DNA from: Saccharomonospora viridis DSM 43017
GTDB lineage: Bacteria; Actinomycetota; Actinomycetes; Mycobacteriales; Pseudonocardiaceae
Length of the DNA stretch: 64,000 nucleotides
Direction of reading: 5' to 3'
NCBI RefSeq assembly: GCF_000023865.1
Contig: NC_013159.1
Location: forward strand, 124,001-188,000
Program-made: the position numbers and the translations under genes
Shown here: piece by piece, positions 8,748 to 20,615 of the stretch
Layout: each line of letters starts with the position of its first letter
Position numbering within the stretch: position 1 is the stretch's first letter
The notes under the pieces: generated by a model
The model's input: the letters and a program-made list of their open reading frames with translations, nothing else
What the model was told of the DNA's origin: nothing
The model's database searches: none

Positions 8748-9659
8748 GTGCGGTTACTGCGGACACCTGAGGACCGGTTCAGCGACCTGCCCGATTTCGA
8801 CTATCCACCGCTGTACGCGGACATCGAACACCCTTTGGCCGGCATCATCAGAGTGGGCTACGTCGAGGCCGGACCACCCGACGGACCCACGGTGCTGCTG
8901 CTGCACGGTGAGCCGAGCTGGTCGTTCCTCTATCGCAAGGTCCTCCCGGTGCTGGCCGAGGCGGGGATCCGTGCGATCGCCCCCGACCTGGTGGGTTTCG
9001 GCAGGTCCGACAAGCCCGCGGACATGGCCGACCACACCTACGCGCGGCATGTCGAGTGGATGCGCGCGTTCGCGTTCGACGTTCTCGACCTGCGGGACGT
9101 CGTGCTCGTGGGGCAGGACTGGGGCGGACTGATCGGCTTGCGGCTGGTGGCGGAGAATCTCGACCGTTTCGTCGGGGTCGTCGCCGCGAACACGGGCCTG
9201 CCCACCGGGGACCAGGCCATGCCGGAGGAGTGGTGGGCCTTCCGCGACGCCACACAGAAGGCGCCCGTGTTCGACACGGCCCGATTCATCCAATCGGGGT
9301 GTCGGCGCACGTTGACCGCCGCCGAACGCGCCGCCTACGATGCGCCGTTCCCCAACGAGATGTACAAGGCGGGGCCGAGGGCATTGCCCACCTTGGTTCC
9401 GACCAGTCCCGATGACGAGGCGTCGGAGGCCAACCGGGCGGCGTGGCGGACGTTGACGACGTCGAACGTGCCGTTTCTGTGCGCGTTCTCCGACGGCGAT
9501 CCGATCACCGGGGCCATGGGGCCGATCCTGCAGCGGGCCATGCCCGGCGCCGCGGGTCGTGAGCACCCCACCATCGCCAACGCGGGGCATTTCCTGCAGG
9601 AGGACGCCGGGCAGGAACTGGGGCGCGTGGTCGCAAGGTTCGTCCGCGGCCTGGACTGA
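8748..9659 (+). CDS. haloalkane dehalogenase (HLD-I type alpha/beta hydrolase)
   Basis: A 303-aa alpha/beta hydrolase. The oxyanion region reads HGEPSWSFLYR. The nucleophile elbow is VLVGQDWGG, with catalytic Asp followed by the halide-binding Trp, and the catalytic His is in NAGHFLQED. The cap domain around residues 140-220 contains the TARFIQSG segment and the second Asp of subfamily HLD-I (FSDGDPITG). These features fit hydrolytic dehalogenation of haloalkanes to alcohols. The physiological substrate is unknown, and epoxide or ester hydrolysis cannot be excluded. The gene is monocistronic, between DUF350 and serS. Confidence 0.88.
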   Translation: MRLLRTPEDRFSDLPDFDYPPLYADIEHPLAGIIRVGYVEAGPPDGPTVLLLHGEPSWSFLYRKVLPVLAEAGIRAIAPDLVGFGRSDKPADMADHTYARHVEWMRAFAFDVLDLRDVVLVGQDWGGLIGLRLVAENLDRFVGVVAANTGLPTGDQAMPEEWWAFRDATQKAPVFDTARFIQSGCRRTLTAAERAAYDAPFPNEMYKAGPRALPTLVPTSPDDEASEANRAAWRTLTTSNVPFLCAFSDGDPITGAMGPILQRAMPGAAGREHPTIANAGHFLQEDAGQELGRVVARFVRGLD

Positions 9660-9717
9660 GCCGAGGGCGCCCGTGGGAATGGGTGACCACGTGCATGCCC
9701 CGGGACCTGGCCCGGTC

Positions 9718-9723
9718 TACCCT
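9718..9723 (+). promoter_or_regulatory. -10 hexamer of serS, leaderless
   Basis: TACCCT ends eight bases before the GTG start of serS; no ribosome-binding site. Confidence 0.55.
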
Positions 9724-9731
9724 GGCTAATC

Positions 9732-10997
9732 GTGATTGACCTGAGGACTCTGCGCGAGGAACCGGATGTCGTGCGCGCTTCGCAGCGCGCCCGCGGTGAG
9801 GACGTCGGTGTGGTGGACAGGTTGCTGTCCCTCGACGCCGAACGCAGGTCCGCCATCGCCAAGGCCGACAACCTCCGCGCCGAGCAGAAACAGCTCGGTA
9901 AGCGCATCGGCAAGGCGTCCGGTGAGGAACGTGAGGCCTTACTCGCGCGGGGCAAGGAGCTCGCCGCCCAGGTCAAGGAGGCCGAAGCCGAACAGAACCG
10001 CGCCAGCGAGGAGTTCGAGAAGCTCTACAACGTGGTGCCGAACATCGTGCACCCGGACGTTCCCGAGGGCGGTGAGGACGACTACGTCGTGCTCAAGCGC
10101 GTGGGTACGCCCCGGGAGTTCGACTTCACGCCCAAGGACCACTTGGAGCTGGGTGAGGCTCTGGGCGCCATCGACACCGAACGCGGCGCCAAGGTTTCGG
10201 GTGCCCGGTTCTACTTCCTCACCGGGGTCGGGGCGCAGTTGCAGCTGGCGCTGTTGAACATGGCGGCGGCCCAGGCGGTGGAGAAGGGCTTCCAGCTCAT
10301 GATCCCGCCGGTGTTGGTGCGGCCGGAGATCATGGCGGGGACGGGTTTCCTCGGCGCGCATTCGTCGGAGGTGTACCGCCTGGCCGACGACGACCTGTAC
10401 CTGGTCGGGACCTCCGAGGTGTCGTTGGCGGGGTATCACGCCGACGAGATCCTCGACCTGTCGAACGGCCCGTTGCGGTACGCGGGTTGGTCGTCGTGCT
10501 TCCGTCGAGAAGCCGGTTCGTACGGCAAGGACACGCGCGGCATCATCCGCGTCCACCAGTTCGACAAGGTGGAGATGTTCATCTTCTGCAGGCCGTCCGA
10601 GGCCGAGGCCGAGCACGAGAAGCTGTTGGCGTGGGAGGAGGAGATGCTCGCCAAGATCGAGGTGCCCTACCGGGTGATCGATACGGCGGCGGGCGATCTC
10701 GGCACCAGCGCGGCGCGTAAGTACGACTGTGAGGCCTGGATCCCCACGCAGCAGGCGTACCGCGAGCTGACCTCGACGTCGAACTGCACGACCTACCAGG
10801 CGCGCAAGCTGTCGGTGCGCTACCGGGACGAGGACGGGCGCCCGCAGCACGCCGCGACCCTCAACGGCACTCTCGCCACCACCCGGTGGATCGTGGCCAT
10901 CCTGGAGAACCACCAGCAGCCCGACGGTTCGGTGCGGGTTCCGGAGGCGATGCAGCCGTTCCTCGGTGGGAGGACCGTGCTGACACCGATCGACTGA
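9732..10997 (+). CDS. serS: seryl-tRNA synthetase
   Basis: Class II aminoacyl-tRNA synthetase charging tRNA-Ser. At 421 aa it has the normal length. An N-terminal antiparallel coiled coil (about residues 25-100, e.g. [21 protein letters not shown] in two parts) binds the long variable arm. The catalytic core has [13 protein letters not shown], motif 2 [18 protein letters not shown] and motif 3 [20 protein letters not shown] tRNA-Ser gene is also in this window at 52.5 kb. The GTG start fits a leaderless promoter. A strong terminator follows. Confidence 0.98.
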   Translation: MIDLRTLREEPDVVRASQRARGEDVGVVDRLLSLDAERRSAIAKADNLRAEQKQLGKRIGKASGEEREALLARGKELAAQVKEAEAEQNRASEEFEKLYNVVPNIVHPDVPEGGEDDYVVLKRVGTPREFDFTPKDHLELGEALGAIDTERGAKVSGARFYFLTGVGAQLQLALLNMAAAQAVEKGFQLMIPPVLVRPEIMAGTGFLGAHSSEVYRLADDDLYLVGTSEVSLAGYHADEILDLSNGPLRYAGWSSCFRREAGSYGKDTRGIIRVHQFDKVEMFIFCRPSEAEAEHEKLLAWEEEMLAKIEVPYRVIDTAAGDLGTSAARKYDCEAWIPTQQAYRELTSTSNCTTYQARKLSVRYRDEDGRPQHAATLNGTLATTRWIVAILENHQQPDGSVRVPEAMQPFLGGRTVLTPID

Positions 10998-11022
10998 GCT
11001 TTCTTCGCACACCACCACCGCG

Positions 11023-11057
11023 GCCGGGCAGTCCGGACACCCACCGGACTGCCCGGC
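11023..11057 (+). terminator. intrinsic terminator of serS
   Basis: Perfect 14-bp inverted repeat (11023-11036 and 11044-11057) with a seven-base loop, followed by gttttcg. The remaining bases up to 11294 hold no further gene that I can see. Confidence 0.85.
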
Positions 11058-11294
11058 GTTTTCGTGACTGTATGTGAGTGATTGGTGACGGAAGGCGTTG
11101 CGTGTGGGTGTGAGACGCGCGCCGTTGTGACGAACGTCCTTTCCCGCAGGCCGAAGCGCTCCCGAAGGTTTAACTAGCAACACCTGGTTGGTGAGCTCCA
11201 ACTCGCGAAACGCGGTCTGAATTCGGGTTGGTTCCGTGGGTGAGCAAGTAGCTTTCACCTGGGAGGGTGTGTCGCCAGTCGAACGGGTGCGGAT

Positions 11295-13025
11295 GTGGTG
11301 TTGACAGCGGTCACGGTCGGTTTATGGCTTGTGCTCGCCGTCGTCGTGTTCACCTGTTGGTCACGGATCAACAGGGAGCGGTCTTGGAGATACACGGCGC
11401 TGGGGCTTGCACTTCTGTTGTCGCTGTCCCACCAACTGCTGTATCCCCCGGTGACGGGTGACGTCTACGTCACGCTTCGTTACGCCCGCAATCTCGTCGA
11501 GGGGTACGGGCCGGTCTACAACCCGGGCGAGTACGTCGAGGGGTACGTGAACTTCCTGTGGTTGTCCCTCGTCACGGTGCCCGGCATGGTGTTCGACGAC
11601 CCGGACGTCAGCGTGGCCGCCGCTGTGGTGCTGGGGGTGGCGTGTGTTCTCGGCTGTGTGCTGCTCGCGTACCGGTTGACCAACCGGATCGTGCGGTTGG
11701 CCCGGCCCGAGGGGGCCGACCTTCCGGGGCTCGGCGTGGTGGCGGCGATTCTGACCGCCGGGGTGAGCTCCCTGGCCGCCTACGGTGTGTCGGGCGTGGA
11801 AACGCCGTTGTTCGTCCTCCTCGTGCTCACCGCGGGACTCGCGTTCACCGTGAACCGGGCGGTGGTGTCCGGGGTCGCGGTGGCCATGGCGATCATGACG
11901 CGGCCGGAGGGCGTCGTCCTCGCGCTGGTCGGACTGGTGTGGTTCGCGGTGGGGGCGGTCCGCGGCAGGAACACGGTGTCGGCCGTTTTGGCGTATCTCC
12001 TCGGCGGAGGTGTGCTCCTCGTCCCGTGGACGGTGTGGCGGCTGACGGTGTACGAACATCTGCTGCCGAACGCGCTGCTGCCACGGCTGAGTGGCCCGTG
12101 GCAGCAGCGTTTCGCCGGCGGATGGGACTACCTCGCCGAGTTCGTCCTGGCGTATCAGGGGTTCGTGGCCCTGGCCGTGGCCGCGCTGGCCTTGTTGTCC
12201 ACGCGTCGGGGCGTGCCCGAACGTGTGGCACGTGCCCGTTCCATGGTGTGGCTGCTGTTCGGGCTCGCGGTGAGTCACGCCGCGGGTGTCGTGGCGATGG
12301 GTGGGGGATGGCTGCCCGCGTGGCGGTTGCTCGCGCCGGTTCCCGTGTTGTTGGCTGTCGCGGGTACGGCGGCGTACGGGCTGTTCGCGGCGACCAGTCC
12401 CGTGAAGGATCCGCCGGAACCATTGGGATTGGCCCGGCGGGAACCGCTCGTGCGCAGGCGCACGGTGCCGGTGGTCGCGTTGGCGTTGTGCGGGTTGTCC
12501 CTGGGGGTGACGTTGGGGCACCCGCGCGCGTCGTCGGCCATGCATGAACTGCGCGAGTCCGCCGATCAGCTCGCCGAGATCGGCGGTTGGCTCGACGAGA
12601 CCCTGCCTGCGGGCACGGTGATCAGCTCCCACAACATGGGTACGTTGGCCTACGCCGCGGGTCCGTCGCTGGTGGTGGTGGACGTGTTCGGGCGCACGGA
12701 CGAGCACATCGGCCGCGAAGGCGAGCCGTTGCGGATGGGCTCGAGCGGCGTCTACGTGACGCGCGATTTCGACTACGTCGTCAACGAGCGCTCGCCGGTG
12801 GTCGCGGTGGAGGGCCCGGGCTACACCACCGGACAGCGATGCGAGATCAACCCCGTCTACGCCGGCCTGTACGAGGTGGCGAGTTTCCGCCGTGAGGGCA
12901 CTCCGTACTGGGTGTCGGTGTATGTGCGTCGGGTGTTCGCCACGCATCTGGTCGAGTTACTCGACGCACATCCCGACTACTCCTACGTCTCGTGCGAACG
13001 GAGTGAACACGTTCCGGTCGGGTAG
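11295..13025 (+). CDS. GT-C fold membrane glycosyltransferase, AftB-like (copy 1)
   Basis: A 576-aa protein with about ten hydrophobic segments and a soluble C-terminal part. After TM2 it carries LRYARNLVEGYGPVYNPGE followed by VEGY, the signature loop of the arabinofuranosyltransferase AftB and related GT-C enzymes that use decaprenyl-phosphoryl arabinose outside the membrane. In place of the usual Asp-Asp before this loop it reads Thr-Gly-Asp (GDVYVTLRY), so only one acidic residue remains. A conserved RPEG motif lies near residue 198. GTG start; no clear ribosome-binding site. Two further GT-C proteins with similar topology are encoded at 20.6 and 24.2 kb. AftB is a plausible but unproven assignment. 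Confidence 0.75.
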   Translation: MVLTAVTVGLWLVLAVVVFTCWSRINRERSWRYTALGLALLLSLSHQLLYPPVTGDVYVTLRYARNLVEGYGPVYNPGEYVEGYVNFLWLSLVTVPGMVFDDPDVSVAAAVVLGVACVLGCVLLAYRLTNRIVRLARPEGADLPGLGVVAAILTAGVSSLAAYGVSGVETPLFVLLVLTAGLAFTVNRAVVSGVAVAMAIMTRPEGVVLALVGLVWFAVGAVRGRNTVSAVLAYLLGGGVLLVPWTVWRLTVYEHLLPNALLPRLSGPWQQRFAGGWDYLAEFVLAYQGFVALAVAALALLSTRRGVPERVARARSMVWLLFGLAVSHAAGVVAMGGGWLPAWRLLAPVPVLLAVAGTAAYGLFAATSPVKDPPEPLGLARREPLVRRRTVPVVALALCGLSLGVTLGHPRASSAMHELRESADQLAEIGGWLDETLPAGTVISSHNMGTLAYAAGPSLVVVDVFGRTDEHIGREGEPLRMGSSGVYVTRDFDYVVNERSPVVAVEGPGYTTGQRCEINPVYAGLYEVASFRREGTPYWVSVYVRRVFATHLVELLDAHPDYSYVSCERSEHVPVG

Positions 13026-13037
13026 GTGAGCCGCGAC

Positions 13038-13874
13038 TTAGAACCAGCGTTCGAGCACCTGTGCCACGCCGTGCTCGGCGTTGGACGCGGTGACCTCGTC
13101 GGCGGCCTCCAACACGGTCGGATGGGCGTTGGCGACGGCGACCCCGTGCCCCGCCCATTCGAGCATCGGAAGGTCGTTGGGCATGTCACCGAACGCGATG
13201 ACGTCCGTGTCCGCGACGCCGAACAGCTCGGCGATCTCGGCGAGCCCCGAGGCCTTCGTGACGCCGGGAGCGCCGATCTCGATCAGGCCGCTGCCGGAGG
13301 AGAACGTGATGTCCACGCTGTCACCGAGCACGTCGTACGCCGCGGCCGCCATCTCGTCCGAGGTCATCTTCCGGTGGCTGGCCAGCAGTTTCACGGCAGG
13401 ATGTCCGAGCACTTCCGCCCGGGGGACCACCGAACCCTCGCCGTCACCCCATGGGTTGTAGTACTCGGATTCGATCACGAAGTTCTGCAGGCCGGGTTCC
13501 ACCGCCCTCGTGCCGATGCGTTCCGCGGCCAGTTGACAACCCGGGATGGCGTGGTCGAGGGCTTGGGCCACGTCGTGGAGCTGCATGGGATCGAGCTGGC
13601 TCTGGACGTCGACCACCCGGTCGGCGCCGATGTCGTAGAGCACGGCGCCGTTCGCGCACACCGCGTAGCCGGTCAGGCCGGTGGCTTCCGCGACAGGGGG
13701 AATCCAACGGGGTGGCCTGCCGGTCACGAGTATGACCGGGACTCCCTCGTCGCTGGCACGACGCACCACGTCGACGGTGCGCGGGGCCACCTCCCCGAGT
13801 GGGGTGAGCAGGGTACCGTCGATGTCAGAGGCGATCAGGTTGGGCTTCTCCACGAGCCCAGTTTTCCAGATCAT
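13038..13874 (-). CDS. HAD-superfamily hydrolase, Cof/IIB type
   Basis: A 278-aa cytosolic phosphatase-like protein. HAD motif I is IASDIDGTLL, motif II VILVTGRPP, motif III around the VTKASG Lys, and motif IV FGDMPNDLPML. The C2B-type cap lies between. Cof-type enzymes dephosphorylate small metabolites such as sugar phosphates or flavin and pyridoxal precursors; the substrate is not evident. Start is ATG 13874, although the GTG seven codons later is possible. It is divergent from the LLM oxidoreductase gene with a 43-bp gap and converges on the upstream GT-C gene. Confidence 0.9.
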   Translation of the reverse strand: MIWKTGLVEKPNLIASDIDGTLLTPLGEVAPRTVDVVRRASDEGVPVILVTGRPPRWIPPVAEATGLTGYAVCANGAVLYDIGADRVVDVQSQLDPMQLHDVAQALDHAIPGCQLAAERIGTRAVEPGLQNFVIESEYYNPWGDGEGSVVPRAEVLGHPAVKLLASHRKMTSDEMAAAAYDVLGDSVDITFSSGSGLIEIGAPGVTKASGLAEIAELFGVADTDVIAFGDMPNDLPMLEWAGHGVAVANAHPTVLEAADEVTASNAEHGVAQVLERWF

Positions 13875-13905
13875 CCCCGTTCTGCGAGGTGTCGTGCTTC
13901 ACCGA

Positions 13906-13911
13906 TAGCGT
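13906..13911 (+). promoter_or_regulatory. -10 hexamer of the LLM oxidoreductase gene, leaderless
   Basis: TAGCGT ends six bases before the GTG start; no ribosome-binding site. Confidence 0.5.
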
Positions 13912-13917
13912 CGACGC

Positions 13918-14823
13918 GTGCGTGTAGGCATTGTGATCCTCCCGGAGGACAGGTGGTGGGCCGCCGAGCCGAAGTGGCGGGCCGCCGAGGAGTACGGTTT
14001 CGATCACGCGTGGACGTACGACCACCTGGGGTGGCGTTCGCTGGTCGAAGGACCTTGGTTCAACGCGGTGCCCACGCTGGCCGCCGCGGCCATGGTCACC
14101 TCGACCATCGGACTCGGTACGTTCGTGGCGTCGCCGAATTTCCGACATCCCGTGCCGTTCGCCAGAGAGGCCATCACGCTCGACGACCTCTCCGACGGCA
14201 GGCTGATCCTGGGTGTGGGTGCCGGGGGACTCGGCTACGACGCCGAGGTGTTGGGTGCTCCGGCGCTGTCGGCCGCGCAACGCGCCGAACGGTACGTCGA
14301 GTTCGTGGAGGCCCTCGACGGACTGCTGCGTACGGACGGGTTCGACTACTCGGGTACGTACTACTCGGCGGTGGGAGCGAGGAACCTACCCGGCTGCGTG
14401 CGGCGGCCGCGATCGCCGCTGTTCCTCGCCGCCAACGGACCGAGGATGATCGAGTTCGCCGCTCGAACGGGTGATGGCTGGATCACGACGGGGGCACCTC
14501 GGGAGGGACGGACGCAGGACGAGTGGTGGCGGGGTGTGGCGGAGGTGGCGGCGCGGTTCGACGAGGCCGCCGCTGAGGCCGGGCGGGAGCGGGTGACGCG
14601 TTGCCTCAACCTCGACGCCGCCCCGGTGTACTCGTTGTCGAGTCGGGAGACGTTCTCCGACGCCGTGGGCCGGGCCGCCGAACTCGGTTTCACCGACGTG
14701 GTGGTGCACTGGCCGCGCAGTGGGGATCCCTATCAGGGCAAGGAGACGGTGTTGGAGGACATCGCCGCGGACCTGCTCCCGTCGGTGCAGGGTCGGAACG
14801 GGGGCGGCACATCGGCCGATTAA
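13918..14823 (+). CDS. LLM-class flavin-dependent oxidoreductase
   Basis: A 301-aa luciferase-like monooxygenase fold: AAEEYGFDHAWTYDHL at strand 2, TSTIGLGTFVASPNFRHP, and LSDGRLILGVGAGG. This is the pattern of F420- or FMN-dependent LLM enzymes. The short DHLGW region and the phosphate-binding Gly-rich loop suggest F420 use, as in many actinobacterial homologues, but the cofactor cannot be settled here. No operon partner; a large inverted-repeat element follows before glf. Confidence 0.88.
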   Translation: MRVGIVILPEDRWWAAEPKWRAAEEYGFDHAWTYDHLGWRSLVEGPWFNAVPTLAAAAMVTSTIGLGTFVASPNFRHPVPFAREAITLDDLSDGRLILGVGAGGLGYDAEVLGAPALSAAQRAERYVEFVEALDGLLRTDGFDYSGTYYSAVGARNLPGCVRRPRSPLFLAANGPRMIEFAARTGDGWITTGAPREGRTQDEWWRGVAEVAARFDEAAAEAGRERVTRCLNLDAAPVYSLSSRETFSDAVGRAAELGFTDVVVHWPRSGDPYQGKETVLEDIAADLLPSVQGRNGGGTSAD

Positions 14824-14925
14824 CTCGAACGGGTGGATTGTGTCGAATGAGGAACCCTGCGGTTTCGGGAGTCGTCCGTACCAGCACGGACGTCAGTGCG
14901 AGACTGCCCGGGGGAATATGCGCTC

Positions 14926-16838
<1,913 letters not shown>

Positions 16839-16842
<4 letters not shown>

Positions 16843-17765
16843 GTGAGACGACCGAGCGTGCCGACGTACAAAGCAGTGCCTCCGGGAAGGGGCTGCTGCC
16901 GACACTGCTCAGCGTGCTCAAAACGGCACGGCCCCGGCAGTGGGTGAAGAACGTCCTCGTCTTCGCGGCGCCGTTCACCGCGGCCCAGATCACCAACATC
17001 GGTGTGCTGGTCGACGCGGCGATCGCGTTCGTGGCGTTCTCGTTCGTCGCCAGCTCGGTCTACCTCATCAACGACGCGGTGGACGTCGAGGCCGACCGCG
17101 CGCATCCGACGAAACGGAACCGGCCGATCGCCGCCGGGATCGTGTCGATCCCACTCGCGTACGCCTCGGCGGTCGTGTTCTTCCTGGCCGGACTCGGTGT
17201 GAGTCTTCTGGCCGACTGGCGATTGTTGATCGTGCTGGTGGTGTATGAAGCGGTCCAGCTCGGTTACTGCTTCGGGCTGAAGCACCAGCCGGTGATCGAC
17301 CTGACCATCGTCGGTTCCGGATTCCTGATGCGGTTGATCGCCGGTGGTGTCGCCACCGGCATCAGCCTGTCCCAGTGGTTCTTGCTGGTCACCGCGTTCG
17401 GTTCGCTGTTCATGGTGGCGGGCAAGCGCTTCGCCGAGGTGATGCTCTACGAGCGCACGGGGGCGAAGATCCGGTCCTCGTTGAAGAAGTACTCGGCCAG
17501 TTATCTGCGGTTCGTGTGGGCGACCTCGGCGGCGATACTGATCATGTCGTACTGCCTGTGGGCGTTCGAACAGCAGCAACGCGTGCCGGGGACGGTGTGG
17601 AGTGTCATCTCCATCGTCCCGTTCGTCATCGCCGTGCTCCGCTACGCGGTGGACGTCGACTGCGGCAACGCGGGTGAGCCCGAGGAGATCGCGCTACGCG
17701 ACCGGGTGTTGCAGGTGTTGGGCGCGACCTGGGTCGTCACGCTCGCCTGCTCGTACTACCTGTGA
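16839..17765 (+). CDS. ubiA: decaprenyl-phosphate phosphoribosyltransferase (DPPR synthase, UbiA family)
   Basis: An integral membrane prenyltransferase-fold enzyme that moves 5-phosphoribose from PRPP to decaprenyl phosphate, the first step to decaprenyl-phosphoryl arabinose. The 308 aa contain RPRQWVKNVLVF near residue 30 and the metal-binding motif NDAVDVEADRAHP near residue 75. The second acidic motif YAVDVDCGNAGEPE lies near residue 270, with about nine helices. Overlap by ATGA with the PAP2 gene couples them. It corresponds to Rv3806c. It converges on the emb-like gene, and the 24-bp gap contains two copies of a cctacctgtggattcgt-like repeat. Confidence 0.95.
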
Positions 17766-17789
17766 ATTCGTCCTATCTGTGGATTCGTC

Positions 17790-20609
17790 CTACCTGTGGA
17801 TTCGTTGCCGGGACACCTCGGCCAGCGGTGGGGCGACGTAGTCGAGGCGGAACACCCTGATCGGTTCGCGCAACTTGTCGCCTCGCAGATAGGTGGGCAC
17901 CGGGACGCGCTCGGCGACCTCCAGCAACGGCGCGTACGGCCCACCGGCGGCGGGTGAGTAGGACATGCGGGTCAGCCAGCTGCTGTCCGAGCCGACGGTC
18001 AGAAGATGACTCACCGGCTGCGTCACACCGTGTGCCACGGAGGCCGGTTGTCTGCATGGCAGGAAGAACGCGTTGACCCACTCCAGTCCCACGGGTTCGG
18101 ACACCGGCAGGTAGTCCGTCAACGGCACCACGCGGGGGATCCGCGGAGCACCGATCGCGATCCAACCGTCGTCGTCCCGGCGGTCGACGGCGGTGACACG
18201 CACCCGTTCGGCGTCGCCGGGCTCCAATCGTGCCTCGCGCCATGTGCCGTCGCCGAGCCGTAGTCGAAGTTCCTTGTGCACCGTCCCCTCGCGATCGGCG
18301 AACTGCACGGTCGCCGACACGGCCCCGGCGCCGGCGATGGGTACGACCAGCGGTGGTGACTCCGGGGAGCCGGCGTCCTCGGGCAGCGTGTACCACGGGG
18401 TGGTCAGCGAGCCGGCGGAGCCGCCGCTGCCCCACACCGGTGCCGTGTCCGTGCCGTAGGGGACGGGGGGTGGCACGTCGTCGGGATATCCGGCGTTGGG
18501 TTCGAATCCGTGCGCGATCACCCCAGCGGTTCCGGGAGCGGGGGTCAGGACTCCCGTGCGCCGGTCCGGTTCGACCTCCAGCCAGTCCTCGATGCCGCAG
18601 CTGTGGGAGAAACCGGCGACGGTGGCGTTGACGACGTTGTACGTACCCGATCGGGACGTCACCGCCGGATAGAGCAGTGACGACATCTCCAACAGCACGG
18701 TGCCCACGGCGACCAGTGGAGGCAGCCACGCGGGCCAGGGCGGTCGCCGCCGAGCCAGCAGTCCGACCACGGCGAGCAGGGCACCCCCGGCGAGCACGAT
18801 GGTCGAGAGGGGGAGACCGCCGAGGTTCGGCTGTTCCAGCGACCACGGCACCCCGAGGTTGGCGAGGAACCACCAACGCATCGGTGCGGCGAGCGCGTAC
18901 GCCGTCACCGCGGCCAGCGCGAGGATGAACAGCGACCGCTGCCAGGCACGTCGGAGCGCACCTTTGCCGATGGTGTGCACCATGGCGGCGAACAACACCG
19001 TGGCCAGTCCGCCGACGGCGCCGAAGTGGTGGGTGTACTTGGTGGGGGTGAACACCAGCGCGGCGAAGCACAACGCGGTGAGCACCAGCATGCGATGGGT
19101 GGGCCGGGCGGCGAGTCCCGGGGTCCGCCGCAGCAGCGACAGCACGGCGAGGACGACGATCGACAGCCACAGCAGTAACAGCGGCATCCGGAGATTGAGC
19201 CCACCCCGTATGGGGTCGAACAGGTCCGCGTAGCGCCTCGACTCGTCCAAGACCCCGAAGTTGGGGCCGATGGCCGAGCGCACCTCGACGGAGTGCAGCA
19301 CCGCGGCCAGTGACTGGTCGGCGAACATCGGCAGCAGGGCCACCGAACCCGCGCCGAGCACCACGGGCACCACCACCGCGCCGTGGTGCCGGATCAGGCG
19401 GACGAGCCCGAAGGCCGCGGCGAGGAAGGGCGTCAGGGCGACGATGCCGCTCGGGGTGACGGCCACGGTCAGGCCCGCCGCTGTGACGGAGGCCCCCAAG
19501 GCCGCCAGGTTCCGGGTCGCCAGGGCCCGTTCGAGCAGCAGGAACACGGTGACGGTGCCGAGCATGACCCACGGTTCCGGGCGCAGGCCCACGCCGAACT
19601 GGACGTACCACAGGAGGAACGCGGCGGCCGCGGCGAACCGCGCCGACGGCGTGGGTCTTCGGGCGATCCGGGGGAGCAGCAGTCGGTCGATGAGCAGCCA
19701 CAGCACGAACCCGAGCAACACCGAGGGCAGCCGGAGCCACCACGTGGCGCCGCTGACCTCGATGAACGGCCGGTAGAGCTCGTAGAACCAGCTGAACGGC
19801 GCCTCGGGGGCGTTGAACCAGCGGAAGTAGTTGCCGACGAAGTCACCGTCCCCGGCCGCTTTGAGCATGGTGGCGATGTAGCCGTCGTCCACGGTGGGTG
19901 CCCCCACCACGAGCCAGCAGGCGAGGGCGCCCCCCACGACGACGTCGAGCGCACGTGGTCGCCACCAACGGCGCGGAAGTAAGCGAGTTCGGCGTATCCC
20001 GTCGTTTCGGGCACGAAGAATCAGGACGAACATCGCGGTCAGGGCGGCCACCGTCGCCACTGCCCAAATGATCCGAAATGTTCCGGGTGAGCTTTCGTAT
20101 CGGGTGTCGGGAACCACGGTCACGCGTAATTCGGAATTGTTCGGTGCCTCGGTGAACATTCCGGTGACGACGGGTGTGTCCTCGATACGCGCGACGGTGT
20201 CGCCGTCGACGGCCACGGTCGTCTCGGTTTCATCTGCGAAAACGGACCATTCGCAATTTTTTTCATCCGAAAAGGTGACGATTTGATGGTTTCCGACCGC
20301 AACGTTGATCGTGTTTTCCGCGATATCGATGGTGAGTCCGTCGTGAACGGCGTCCTTTCGGGAGACGTCACGGGGCGCGGTGGTGGACAGCAGTACGCCC
20401 TCGCCGATCCCGTGCACGTCGGCGCAGGAGAACGTTACGTCCAAACGGTGAGGTTTGTAGGGGAAGAGCGGCAGTGAGCTGTTTCGCACCTGGGTATCCG
20501 GCCAGCTGTACACCGAGGTCCGGGTCTCGACAGGGGTGAGCACGAACAGTCCGGCCAGCGCGGTGGACAGTAAGCCGCATAGAGTGATCAACCAGAAACG
20601 GACGGTCAC
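17790..20609 (-). CDS. arabinosyltransferase, Emb family (GT53)
   Basis: A 939-aa membrane protein that should polymerise arabinan from decaprenyl-phosphoryl arabinose. One N-terminal helix precedes an extracytoplasmic Ig-like region (to about 180). The GT-C motif DDGYIATM is at residues 241-248, followed by FRWFNAPEAPFSW. This is the loop of EmbC/EmbA (DDGYILTM, FRWFGTPEAPFGW). A membrane core and a C-terminal carbohydrate-binding-like domain with LPCRQP cysteine follow. Mycobacterial Emb proteins are about 1,050-1,100 aa, so this is shorter. Only one emb gene is present in the window, versus the embCAB trio. The Met at 248 corresponds to EmbB Met306, the ethambutol hot spot. Leaderless GTG start. 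Confidence 0.93.
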   Translation of the reverse strand: MTVRFWLITLCGLLSTALAGLFVLTPVETRTSVYSWPDTQVRNSSLPLFPYKPHRLDVTFSCADVHGIGEGVLLSTTAPRDVSRKDAVHDGLTIDIAENTINVAVGNHQIVTFSDEKNCEWSVFADETETTVAVDGDTVARIEDTPVVTGMFTEAPNNSELRVTVVPDTRYESSPGTFRIIWAVATVAALTAMFVLILRARNDGIRRTRLLPRRWWRPRALDVVVGGALACWLVVGAPTVDDGYIATMLKAAGDGDFVGNYFRWFNAPEAPFSWFYELYRPFIEVSGATWWLRLPSVLLGFVLWLLIDRLLLPRIARRPTPSARFAAAAAFLLWYVQFGVGLRPEPWVMLGTVTVFLLLERALATRNLAALGASVTAAGLTVAVTPSGIVALTPFLAAAFGLVRLIRHHGAVVVPVVLGAGSVALLPMFADQSLAAVLHSVEVRSAIGPNFGVLDESRRYADLFDPIRGGLNLRMPLLLLWLSIVVLAVLSLLRRTPGLAARPTHRMLVLTALCFAALVFTPTKYTHHFGAVGGLATVLFAAMVHTIGKGALRRAWQRSLFILALAAVTAYALAAPMRWWFLANLGVPWSLEQPNLGGLPLSTIVLAGGALLAVVGLLARRRPPWPAWLPPLVAVGTVLLEMSSLLYPAVTSRSGTYNVVNATVAGFSHSCGIEDWLEVEPDRRTGVLTPAPGTAGVIAHGFEPNAGYPDDVPPPVPYGTDTAPVWGSGGSAGSLTTPWYTLPEDAGSPESPPLVVPIAGAGAVSATVQFADREGTVHKELRLRLGDGTWREARLEPGDAERVRVTAVDRRDDDGWIAIGAPRIPRVVPLTDYLPVSEPVGLEWVNAFFLPCRQPASVAHGVTQPVSHLLTVGSDSSWLTRMSYSPAAGGPYAPLLEVAERVPVPTYLRGDKLREPIRVFRLDYVAPPLAEVSRQRIHR

Positions 20610-20615
20610 CGTTGG

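Noticed and set aside
17773..19743. 656-aa and other long minus-strand frames within emb and similar frames in other GC-rich genes
   Set aside because: Shadow frames caused by GC-rich third positions; Arg/Pro/Gly/Ala-rich translations without domains.
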